Shown: positions 1-5,616, counted from the first letter of the stretch. The stretch: 5,932 nucleotides of DNA from JAAETI01 sp964195945 (GCA_964195945.1 CAXMRC010000114.1:1-5932), one strand, 5' to 3'. Made by a program: numbers and translations. Notes: a model not told the origin generated them from the letters alone.

Positions 1-960
1 CGTCCACCCGATGGGAGATGAACCGTTGTAGTGATGATCGGCGATTGTGCAGTTCCCGGAAACCGGACAACTACTTACAGACTGGCCGTCGGGGTCGAGC
101 CATAGTTGGGAGATCACATTGGGGGAACTCGCCTGCGCCCAGAATGAGTTGTAGACAGTCGCCGCAACACAGGGCTCTCGCAGCGAGAACTCGTCTCCGA
201 CAGTGTCATCCCCGCATGCGGTGAAGGTGGCGGACGGACCTACCGCTGGCAGGGTCGTCCCTGTGGTGCCGCCACTAGTCGTTGATGTGGTCGAGGTGGT
301 TGGCGGCGGTGGTGTGATCGGTGTCAGGCCGAGAGCGCGGGTGAGGAAAGACGCCATCTGGTCACGCAACACCGGACTGTTGGGGCAGAATTGGTCGTTG
401 ATTGGGGGGTTGCAGCCCTTGGTTACTCCGGCGGTTCCGAGGCGGTCAATGTTGGTTTCGAAGATCGACCCGTCATCATCGACGAACAGATCACCCGGAC
501 CGGCATCGGTGTAGCCGAGGGCGCGAACGAGGAACGCCGCCATCTGTCCCCGAGTCACGTATCCCTCGGGACAGAAAAGGTCATTGGTCGGAGGGTTGCA
601 GCCCTTGGTGATCCCGGCTGCGGCCATCCGTTCGATGTCTGCTTCGAAGATAGATCCGTCATCATCGGTAAAGGGGTTGTCGAGCCTTTCGGTCAATCCC
701 AATGCGCGGGTTAGGAATGCCGCCATCTGGCCACGATTGACCCTGTCTGATGGGCAGTACAGATCATTGACCGGCGGATTGCAGCCCTTGGTGATCCCTT
801 CAGCAGCGATCGCCTCGATACTGCCCTCGTGGATGTTCCCATCGTCATCTGAGAACGTGCCCCCCGGCGGCAAATCACCCGCCAACGCTATCCCAGCGAT
901 CACTACCAGTAGGGCAGTCACTGCCAGCAGGACGAAACCAAGAAGCCGAGCACGGATCAC
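1..960 (-). CDS. Secreted SLH-domain protein A (C-terminus beyond window edge)
   Basis: The first 320 codons are visible and run open to base 1. The GTG start at 960-958 is chosen because an AGGAGG Shine-Dalgarno lies 7 nt upstream and a signal peptide follows at once (MIRARLLGF, then a hydrophobic core, with likely cleavage after IALA at about residue 27). Residues about 34-212 hold three SLH-type repeats, each with the pattern GITKGCNPPxNDxxCP followed by (T/N)RGQMAAFL; repeat 3 has LRDQMASFL. Each repeat has a Cys pair (60/69, 121/130, 183/192), probably a disulfide. A Thr/Pro/Gly linker spans about 213-241. Then comes the start of a domain with Cys 249, 264, 298 and 304 that matches the corresponding domain of protein B. 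SLH repeats usually hold proteins to the cell envelope, so an exposed surface protein is inferred. Repeats 1-3 differ from protein B at only about 20 of 190 residues. Function of the C-terminal part is unknown. Confidence 0.95.
   Translation of the reverse strand, partial: MIRARLLGFVLLAVTALLVVIAGIALAGDLPPGGTFSDDDGNIHEGSIEAIAAEGITKGCNPPVNDLYCPSDRVNRGQMAAFLTRALGLTERLDNPFTDDDGSIFEADIERMAAAGITKGCNPPTNDLFCPEGYVTRGQMAAFLVRALGYTDAGPGDLFVDDDGSIFETNIDRLGTAGVTKGCNPPINDQFCPNSPVLRDQMASFLTRALGLTPITPPPPTTSTTSTTSGGTTGTTLPAVGPSATFTACGDDTVGDEFSLREPCVAATVYNSFWAQASSPNVISQLWLDPDGQSVSSCPVSGNCTIADHHYNGSSPIGWT
235..879 (-). repeat. Paralogous SLH-coding segment, copy A
   Basis: Coding segment of the SLH repeats and linker, closely similar in DNA and protein to 4631-5272 in the same orientation. 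A hand alignment of the three SLH repeats gives about 20 substitutions in 190 residues. Similarity drops sharply on the signal-peptide side and beyond the linker. Confidence 0.85.
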
Positions 961-967
961 TGATGAG

Positions 968-973
968 CCTCCT
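968..973 (-). promoter_or_regulatory. Shine-Dalgarno of SLH protein A
   Basis: AGGAGG on the minus strand, 7 nt from the GTG at 960-958. This perfect site decides the non-ATG start of protein A. Confidence 0.85.
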
Positions 974-998
974 CGATAGGCACGATCGACTCTATCGA
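973..998. promoter_or_regulatory. Inverted repeat overlapping the RBS of SLH gene A (possible operator)
   Basis: Perfect 7-bp arms TCGATAG (973-979) and CTATCGA (992-998) are separated by 12 bp that include the palindrome CGATCG. One arm touches the Shine-Dalgarno of gene A, so a bound protein or an RNA hairpin here could affect its translation or transcription. No matching sequence is present in front of gene B. The role is inferred from position only. Confidence 0.35.
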
Positions 999-1108
999 CC
1001 GATCCCACAGCGAACGAATCCCCACCCCCACAGGCACCCCATAATTGACTACTAGCGCGGTTTGGCTGGACACACGACAGTCATTGTCTATCCCGTGGTT
1101 GACCTGCG

Positions 1109-1121
1109 ACACAAGATGTGT
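1109..1121. repeat. Small palindrome at the CCA end, copy 1
   Basis: ACACA-AGA-TGTGT lies immediately beyond the encoded CCA and overlaps it by one base. It is identical at 5617-5629. There is no T-tract, so it is not an obvious terminator. It could be part of a recombinase core site. Confidence 0.5.
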
Positions 1122-1180
1122 GGTGCGGGCGAAGGGACTCGAACCCCCACAGGCTTTCACCTACCAGGACCGAAACCTGG
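1121..1180 (-). pseudogene. tRNA-Leu 3' fragment, copy 1 (anticodon position reads TCG)
   Basis: On the minus strand the sequence folds as the 3' part of a class II tRNA. The anticodon arm is CCAGG/CCTGG around a 7-nt loop TTTCGGT (1164-1180). The variable arm AGGT-GAAA-GCCT follows. The T arm has the canonical TTCGAGT loop (1137-1143) with GGGGG/CCCTT, using two G-U pairs. The acceptor 3' strand CGCCCGC (1125-1131), discriminator A and encoded CCA (1121-1123) complete it. No GCGGGCG 5' strand or D arm precedes the anticodon arm, so it cannot make a normal tRNA. The anticodon position reads TCG (formally Arg) on a Leu-type body, against TAG in copy 2, which fits decay from tRNA-Leu(UAG). Confidence 0.8.
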
Positions 1181-1189
1181 GGTAGTTCA

Positions 1190-1312
1190 TCCCATCCAGT
1201 CCCATCCTGTCCCAATGCGTCCGGGTTTCCGGGCGATTTCGAGGGCTTCAGGGGGCGTTCGTCCCATCTAATCCCGTCCTGTCCCATCCTGTTGGGTTGC
1301 AATCGGGTTGCA
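1190..1312. repeat. 10-bp phased repeats and GGGTTGCA boxes, copy 1
   Basis: Cluster I (1190-1214) is 2.5 units of TCCCATCCNG. Cluster II (1262-1291) is three units, TCCCATCTAA, TCCCGTCCTG and TCCCATCCTG. Both have a period of exactly 10 bp, about one helical turn. Two GGGTTGCA boxes follow at 1294-1301 and 1305-1312 (period 11). Helically phased repeats of this sort are typical of arrays bound by one protein, such as replication or recombinase arm sites; the binding protein is unknown. Confidence 0.75.
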
Positions 1313-1313
1313 G

Positions 1314-1520
1314 GTTGAGCTGCTGTGAAGTGAGCGACAACACCCACGCCTTGCGAGGCATCCTGTGAGACCGCGTCCGGCATCGATGAGCTTCTTTGCC
1401 CGTGTACCTGAGTGGCCGTCGTCCGCGCGCGCCGACTTACCCTCCTGGAAAGGTCCTTGGACACTGGAGCGTGGCAGTGACCGGTGCTCTAGTACTGACA
1501 CGGGTCACGGAGGAGGCGGG
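1314..1520. other. Intergenic: decayed repeat continuation and leader of the zinc-protein operon
   Basis: About 1314-1410 still aligns patchily with 5822 onward (shared islands GAGCGA, GCATCCTG, CCGCG and TTGCCCG), so the duplicated block was once longer than 210 bp. The rest is the 5' leader of the gene at 1521. The frame of that gene is open back to a GTG at 1365, but nothing like an RBS precedes that GTG. I see no convincing -35/-10 pair. Confidence 0.5.
1509..1516 (+). promoter_or_regulatory. Shine-Dalgarno of the zinc membrane protein
   Basis: GGAGGAGG ends 4 nt before the ATG at 1521, and its first GGAGG is 7 nt away. It fixes the start at 1521 rather than at upstream in-frame GTG or ATG codons. 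Confidence 0.85.
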
Positions 1521-2378
1521 ATGTACACCGGAGCTGTGAGCGCCAACGGGTTGACGGACGCCCTGAAACGTTGCGAACCTGCGACAGTCCATCGCTCGTA
1601 CAACTATAAGAATGTCGGCGATGTCGAAGTTCTGCTGACTCCCAAGGATATCGCTCGGCGCCGACTAGGTGCCTTGTGGCACTTCGGTCGGCCCAAGTTC
1701 TCTCTCGGATCGGACCGTGAACGGGCGGGGCAGCAGCTTGCCTACGGATTGGCAGCAGGCAAAGTCAGCTTTCCTGATAAGTGCGCCATCTGTCTCGGCG
1801 AACCCAGCCAGGCCGCAGTTTGGGAAATGCACGCAGGGATGCTCGAAGGAGGCAGCAGCAAGTATCGGGGCAAAGATCGTCGAGTTCTCGATGCGGCGAA
1901 CCTGCAGCGAGTCTGGTATTCGGTTCCGTTCTGTACCGCCCACGCTGCCAAACCCGGAGCTGTCGCTTTCGGATTGACGATGAACAACCGTGGCTGGATA
2001 GCTTTTCGCAACAACGAGTACGCCAGCGAGTTCGGTGACATCAACAACATCGCGCCGCGTTACTTTGTTCGTCGTTGGTGGGCCGCTCTCGCCCTCCTAG
2101 CAGCGTTGCTTCTGTTCCTTGGCGGTGGCATCATCGCATCAGTCTTGAGTGAAGACAGCGCTGCCGACGACCTAGCCGTCGCTGCGATCTTGCTCGCCCT
2201 CGGGGCTGGGCTATTTGCCTACCTCTACCGGGTGCTTGTCGCACCCTGGAATAGCCGGAGAAAGTCGGGCGAACCGCCACCAAGTGGCCAAGGTGTGGTT
2301 GACGCTCACCACGACCGAGGCGACGGCTATTGCTCTGTGTGCAAGCGACCATGGCCTTGCCCGGCAAGCCGCAGCTAG
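1521..2378 (+). CDS. Two-TM membrane protein with a CxxC...CxxH motif (unrecognised family)
   Basis: 285 aa; family not recognised. The N-terminal 180 residues are soluble. They carry CAIC at 88-91 and CTAH at 138-141, together a plausible four-ligand (Cys3His) zinc site. A stretch ending in FRNNEYASEFGDIN (172-185 region) follows. Two hydrophobic helices lie at about 186-208 and 217-241, joined by a short acidic loop (SEDSAADD). A basic segment (NSRRKSG) follows helix 2, and the tail ends in CSVCKRPWPC (271-280), a second CxxC-x5-C cluster. With two helices both cysteine-rich parts should be on the same side, probably cytoplasmic by the positive-inside rule, because RR and RRK residues flank the outer ends of the helices. 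The gene ends 15 bp before the next cysteine-rich gene, so the two are probably co-transcribed and may work together. Function unknown. Confidence 0.9.
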   Translation: MYTGAVSANGLTDALKRCEPATVHRSYNYKNVGDVEVLLTPKDIARRRLGALWHFGRPKFSLGSDRERAGQQLAYGLAAGKVSFPDKCAICLGEPSQAAVWEMHAGMLEGGSSKYRGKDRRVLDAANLQRVWYSVPFCTAHAAKPGAVAFGLTMNNRGWIAFRNNEYASEFGDINNIAPRYFVRRWWAALALLAALLLFLGGGIIASVLSEDSAADDLAVAAILLALGAGLFAYLYRVLVAPWNSRRKSGEPPPSGQGVVDAHHDRGDGYCSVCKRPWPCPASRS

Positions 2379-2381
2379 GCT

Positions 2382-2386
2382 GGGGA
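2382..2386 (+). promoter_or_regulatory. Weak Shine-Dalgarno of the twin-zinc-module protein
   Basis: GGGGA lies 7 nt before the ATG at 2394, within the 15-bp gap after the previous stop. The weak site and short gap fit translational coupling to the upstream gene. Confidence 0.5.
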
Positions 2387-2393
2387 ACAGACT

Positions 2394-3545
2394 ATGACAG
2401 AGACGCTCGATTACACCTGCTTCCATTGCGGGAGGTCGGCGCGAGGCATCTTGGCCGAAGCCAAGGGAGCCTTCTCAACCACCACCAGTCTGGAGTACCG
2501 GATAGCGGGTCCGGTTTGTTCATCGTGTGGGATCTTCATCTGCGACGCGGATCGGCAAACCGCATGCAAGGCTGCTGGGGTAAAGACAAAGGATTGCCCA
2601 TCATGCAGAGGCAAGAAGGTATGGACGCAGCAACTGCGCTCACCCATGCCAGAGGCCGCCATTGCCGTGCCGAGTTCCTGCTCAGGATGCGGGAAAGAAC
2701 TCTCCGGAAGGGTCGTCTCGATCGAGGAAATTCCTCAGTTGCAGGGTCATGGCAGGACTCCAAGTGCGTACGTCTGCTTCAACTGCGGTGTGGCGTTCTG
2801 CACGAAATGGAAGTGCATCAAGCCGCACAACATTCCCTGCCCCCAGTGCGGAATAATCAGCTCATTCACTGGGAGACTGGTTGGCGACACCGCCGCCTCC
2901 AAGGACTTTATGGCTGCCTATCGAAGGCTCGAGGAAGAGTCCTTGTGGGTCCACAGCGAGAGGGGGCGATCCAAGCTTGAACCGGTGCTTCAGGCCGATG
3001 CCGCCGCCATCATCAGGCGGGCGCTTCCAGATGGCTTCGCCGAGCCACTCAACATTGCACGGCTAGTTGAGCTGGGTCGTGCCGACTTGGTCACCGACGA
3101 TGTGCTCACGAGGATCACCAGTCTCACCGACTCAAGACCTGCGGCGGCCATGGCGCTCGGACGTATCGCTCTCGCTAGCGGTGAGCCTCATGTGTGGAAT
3201 CGGGTATTCGACGCTATTAAGACCGAAAATGCCGGTTCCCGTGGGGCGCTAGTCGGATATCTGGCGCTATTCCCGGACGATGAGCGGGTTGTTGCAACGC
3301 TAAGTGGTTTACTTGGCGACACCGGAGAGGTACCCCTGACATGCCTCGATGCCAACGCCCCGGAATCCGAGCTGAAATATCTGGGTACCTTGTCGACAGT
3401 CGGCAAGGTAGTAAACCCGGCTGGCATCGGTGGGGGGCCATCGACGACTGTGGCCAAGCTCGCCCGAGCAGTATTGCGACAGCTTGCCAGAGGACAGGGA
3501 GATACTGCCGCGGCGGCATTGGAGGCCATAGAGAGGCGGACTTAG
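2394..3545 (+). CDS. Twin eight-cysteine (zinc-binding) protein with helical C-terminus (unrecognised family)
   Basis: 383 aa; family not recognised. It opens with two tandem modules of eight cysteines each. Module 1 has C9, 12, 42, 45, 50, 58, 68 and 71; module 2 has C96, 99, 128, 131, 136, 141, 149 and 152. The shared spacing is CxxC-x28/29-CxxCGxxxC-x4/7-C-x7/9-CPxC, which suggests internal duplication of a two-zinc fold. The layout recalls RING, FYVE or IBR-like treble-clef folds but matches none exactly. Only one further Cys (317) occurs in the protein. From about residue 170 the sequence is Ala/Leu-rich and apparently helical, in short segments (ARLVELGRADLV, AAMALGRIALASG, GALVGYLALFPDDERV, KLARAVLRQLARG), like a HEAT-type solenoid. 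There is no signal peptide or membrane segment, so it should be cytoplasmic. A protein- or nucleic-acid-binding adaptor is possible but unproven. It follows the two-TM gene by 15 bp. Confidence 0.92.
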   Translation: MTETLDYTCFHCGRSARGILAEAKGAFSTTTSLEYRIAGPVCSSCGIFICDADRQTACKAAGVKTKDCPSCRGKKVWTQQLRSPMPEAAIAVPSSCSGCGKELSGRVVSIEEIPQLQGHGRTPSAYVCFNCGVAFCTKWKCIKPHNIPCPQCGIISSFTGRLVGDTAASKDFMAAYRRLEEESLWVHSERGRSKLEPVLQADAAAIIRRALPDGFAEPLNIARLVELGRADLVTDDVLTRITSLTDSRPAAAMALGRIALASGEPHVWNRVFDAIKTENAGSRGALVGYLALFPDDERVVATLSGLLGDTGEVPLTCLDANAPESELKYLGTLSTVGKVVNPAGIGGGPSTTVAKLARAVLRQLARGQGDTAAAALEAIERRT

Positions 3546-3549
3546 TTCG

Positions 3550-3571
3550 GGTTCCTCCGGTCAGGAGGGCC
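3550..3571. terminator. Hairpin between convergent genes (possible terminator)
   Basis: CCTCC-GGTCA-GGAGG, extended by a further G-C-rich pairing (GG...CC) across one bulged base, starts 5 nt after the stop of the twin-zinc gene. It could serve transcripts arriving from either side. There is no T-tract, so intrinsic termination is uncertain. Confidence 0.4.
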
Positions 3572-3700
3572 ATTACAGACATCCTGTCGGCGTACTTGCG
3601 AAAAACCTCTTCGTCGGTCATTGCACCCAGAAGAAGCCGGTGCCGGCGTTCCTGGGGGACACGCTATTGCAGATTTGCCCGAATGCCCCGATGGAATGCG
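3572..3700. other. Convergent intergenic region
   Basis: 129 bases between the hairpin and the stop of SLH gene B. The minus strand from 3621 reads MTDEEVFRKYADRM, which looks protein-like, but it has no RBS and soon runs antisense into the twin-zinc gene (see findings). I see nothing else here. Confidence 0.5.
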
Positions 3701-5362
3701 CTACCACCACACGTAGTCATTGGGCACCGGCCCTACGATCGGAGCCAGCCTTCCGACGCTTCCCGAACAGGACCAGGCGCTTCCGTACGAATACCAGTCG
3801 GCCGGCACTCCGTCGCAGGTCCACGACCACGGCTGGAGATCCATCGCACACGACAGGCCGGTGGGATCGACGTCGCAGAGCCAGGACTCGTCACCGTCGG
3901 CGCTCTTCTCGATATCGCCGATCCCCTCAAACTGGTCATCGCCCGAAAGATGACTGACCTCCCACTCCTCATCGACACCGTCGCTCGTATCAATGTTCCC
4001 TGAGCACACTCCAAAACTGGAACAACTCCACGTTTCTATCCCGGTGGTGCGTTTGTCGATATCGCCGGAGCAGTTCCACGGCACATTGTCGTCGGGATAG
4101 CCGCTTTCGGTCGGGGTACACGACCACGATTCGTCCGACGGATCCAGCGTGTCGATGTTGCCCGAGCAGCTGCGGACATCCCCACCGCCGACCACGCAAT
4201 CCCACGATACGTCCGGCAGCGGGGGAAGTGTGGTGGTCGTGGTGGTCGTGGTGGTCGTGGTTGGCGTTGGCGGAATTGCCGATAAAAAGAAGCTGTCGCG
4301 GAGTTCAAGCGTCTCGGGATCCCCGAAAGGGGGCCCTGACCAGACCTCCAGGGCGTACCAGCCTGGATCACGGTTTTCGCCATCGACCCAAAACAGCGCC
4401 GTCCAGCCGATCAAGTAGCCGGTGACGTAGTTGTATCTCAGTACCGAACAGCTCCCGGCTACCGGACAAACGTCGACCGGTTGACCATCAGGGCCGATCC
4501 AGAAGAAGTGAAAATCTGTGTAAAGAGCATTTGCCCACGTCGGCTGATTGACTACACCCTCGATACATTCCTGTTCGAGTGAGAACTCCTCGCCGGTGAC
4601 GCCGGTGTCGCAGCCTTGGAATATCGCAGTCGGCCCTACCGGCGGCAACGTTGTCCCGGTGGTGCCCCCGCTCGTCGTTGTAGTGGTGCTGGTGGGCGGC
4701 GGTGGCGTAATCGGTGTCAGGCCGAGGGCGCGGGTGAGGAACGTCGCCATCTGGTCGCGTAGTACCGGGCTGTGAGGGCAGTACTCGTCGTTGACTGGTG
4801 GGTTGCAGCCTTTGGTCACGCCGGCGGTTCCGAGGCGGTCGATGTCCGTCTCGAATACCAATCCGTCATCATCGGTGAATAGATCGCCTAGACCGGCGTC
4901 GGTGTAGCCGAGAGCACGAACGAGGAACGCAGCCATCTGCCCACGCGTCACGTATTGATTGGGACAGAAGAGGTCATTGACCGGTGGGTTGCAGCCCTTG
5001 GTGATCCCGGCAGCGGCCATCCGTTCGATGTCGGTCTCAAAGATCGAACCGTCATCATCAGTGAACGGGTTGTCGAGCCGGTCCGTCAATCCCAATGCGC
5101 GGGTGAGGAATGCCGCCATCTGACCACGATTGACCCTGTCCGAAGGGCAGTACAGATCATTGACGGGCGGGTTGCAGCCCTTGGTGATCCCGGCCGCAGC
5201 GATCGCCTCGATACTGCCTTCGTGAATGCTGCCGTTGTCGTCGAGGAACGTGCCCCCCGGCGGCAAGGTATCCGCGAGGGCAAAGCCGATGACCGATGCA
5301 AAGAGCAGGAAGGTTATCCCGATCGTTCCAACGAGGCTCTTCCTCGGACCAAGGCGATTCAT
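3701..5362 (-). CDS. Secreted SLH-domain protein B with Cys/Trp C-terminal repeats
   Basis: 553 aa, complete. The ATG at 5362 is chosen over in-frame starts up to 5608 because AAAGGTGGG lies 8 nt upstream and a signal peptide follows directly (basic MNRLGPRK, hydrophobic core, cleavage after FALA at about residue 30). Residues about 37-215 hold three SLH-type repeats with Cys pairs 63/72, 124/133 and 186/195. A Thr/Pro linker (218-243) leads to a probable beta-rich domain at about 245-363 (Cys 251, 266, 299, 305; many Trp and Tyr). An 11-Thr linker (368-378) follows. The tail (385-540) is six WxC modules, several ending CSG(N/D)ID, with cysteines in pairs. It ends in VWW. The SLH part should attach the protein to the cell envelope; the tail presumably faces outward. 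It is a paralogue of protein A. The function of the exposed domains is unknown. Confidence 0.95.
   Translation of the reverse strand: MNRLGPRKSLVGTIGITFLLFASVIGFALADTLPPGGTFLDDNGSIHEGSIEAIAAAGITKGCNPPVNDLYCPSDRVNRGQMAAFLTRALGLTDRLDNPFTDDDGSIFETDIERMAAAGITKGCNPPVNDLFCPNQYVTRGQMAAFLVRALGYTDAGLGDLFTDDDGLVFETDIDRLGTAGVTKGCNPPVNDEYCPHSPVLRDQMATFLTRALGLTPITPPPPTSTTTTTSGGTTGTTLPPVGPTAIFQGCDTGVTGEEFSLEQECIEGVVNQPTWANALYTDFHFFWIGPDGQPVDVCPVAGSCSVLRYNYVTGYLIGWTALFWVDGENRDPGWYALEVWSGPPFGDPETLELRDSFFLSAIPPTPTTTTTTTTTTTLPPLPDVSWDCVVGGGDVRSCSGNIDTLDPSDESWSCTPTESGYPDDNVPWNCSGDIDKRTTGIETWSCSSFGVCSGNIDTSDGVDEEWEVSHLSGDDQFEGIGDIEKSADGDESWLCDVDPTGLSCAMDLQPWSWTCDGVPADWYSYGSAWSCSGSVGRLAPIVGPVPNDYVWW
4230..4256. 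repeat. 9-bp tandem repeat coding for the poly-Thr linker
   Basis: Three perfect copies of GTGGTGGTC (plus strand), with partial units on both sides. They read as ACC/ACG Thr codons in protein B. The unit is a multiple of three, so slippage would change linker length without breaking the frame. Confidence 0.85.
4631..5272 (-). repeat. Paralogous SLH-coding segment, copy B
   Basis: Partner of 235-879. The linker is one codon shorter than in copy A (STTTTTSGG against TSTTSTTSGG). Direct orientation and high identity make it a possible substrate for recombination between the two genes. Confidence 0.85.
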
Positions 5363-5611
5363 AAACGATCCCACCTTTCGCAATGACTGCAAACTCCTCT
5401 GCGACTTTATGCCGCCGACGCTGGCACCGTCTAGAGGCTTTTGACCCAGCCGCCGCTGCGCGTGCGGCGACCCTTCGTTGGCGAGAGAAGGAATCTGCAC
5501 CTGCGAGCGTTGGCCCATCATGACGTTGGTTCGGGGTGGTTCGCCCCGGCGGATCTCTGCCGGTCCCAGTTGCAAACCAGTTCCGAGATGAATTGAACGA
5601 GATGCCACTCA
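5363..5611 (-). other. Long leader of SLH gene B
   Basis: 249 bases separate the 210-bp repeat from gene B; only 143 separate them for gene A, and the two leaders are not alike. It holds two GC-rich hairpins, CGCCGC/GCGGCG at 5451-5469 and CGGGG/CCCCG at 5532-5548, and a weak tRNA T-arm-like stretch at about 5478-5518. The reading frame of gene B is open throughout, but translating it would bury the signal peptide. I see no clear promoter. Confidence 0.45.
5371..5376 (-). promoter_or_regulatory. Shine-Dalgarno of SLH protein B
   Basis: AGGTGG on the minus strand, 8 nt before the ATG at 5362-5360. It fixes the start in front of the signal peptide. Confidence 0.75.
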
Positions 5612-5616
5612 CTGCG

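Larger units (their letters stand above)
1104..1313. repeat. 210-bp direct repeat, copy 1 (tRNA-fragment element)
   Basis: Matches 5612-5821 in the same orientation with no net length difference (offset 4508). The first 54 bases are identical. 1104 to about 1215 has about five mismatches and 1260-1313 about three, whereas the spacer of about 45 bases at 1216-1260 is only about two-thirds identical. Read on the minus strand the order is: doubled TGCAACCC box, 10-bp repeat cluster, spacer, second 10-bp cluster, tRNA-Leu 3' segment with CCA, and a small palindrome. It lies between the leaders of SLH gene A and the zinc-protein operon. The most likely origin is an integration (att-type) duplication or a dispersed repeat. 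Confidence 0.9.

Noticed and set aside
1062..1318. Plus-strand open frames containing GEGTRTPT and RRDSNPH
   Set aside because: Same cause: translations of the antisense of the tRNA fragment in copy 1, not genes.
1081..1501. Minus-strand open frames across repeat copy 1
   Set aside because: They translate the 10-bp repeats (WDE/QDGT-like repetitive peptides) and have no RBS or recognisable domain.
1365..1520. 52-codon N-terminal extension of the two-TM protein from the GTG at 1365
   Set aside because: No RBS at 1365, part of it lies in decayed repeat sequence, and GGAGGAGG stands just before the ATG at 1521.
3341..4003. Long plus-strand open frame across the convergent region
   Set aside because: It overlaps the twin-zinc gene in another frame and the antisense of SLH gene B, has arginine/proline-rich shadow composition, and has no RBS.
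5400..5470. Possible c-di-GMP-type riboswitch in the leader of gene B (CAAAAGCCTCT...GACGGTGCCAG)
   Set aside because: Only a loose likeness to part of the GEMM-I core; the other conserved half and the closing helix could not be found.
5363..5608. 82-codon N-terminal extension of SLH protein B from the ATG at 5608
   Set aside because: It would put a long polar stretch before the signal peptide, while a good Shine-Dalgarno and ATG lie directly in front of the signal peptide at 5362.
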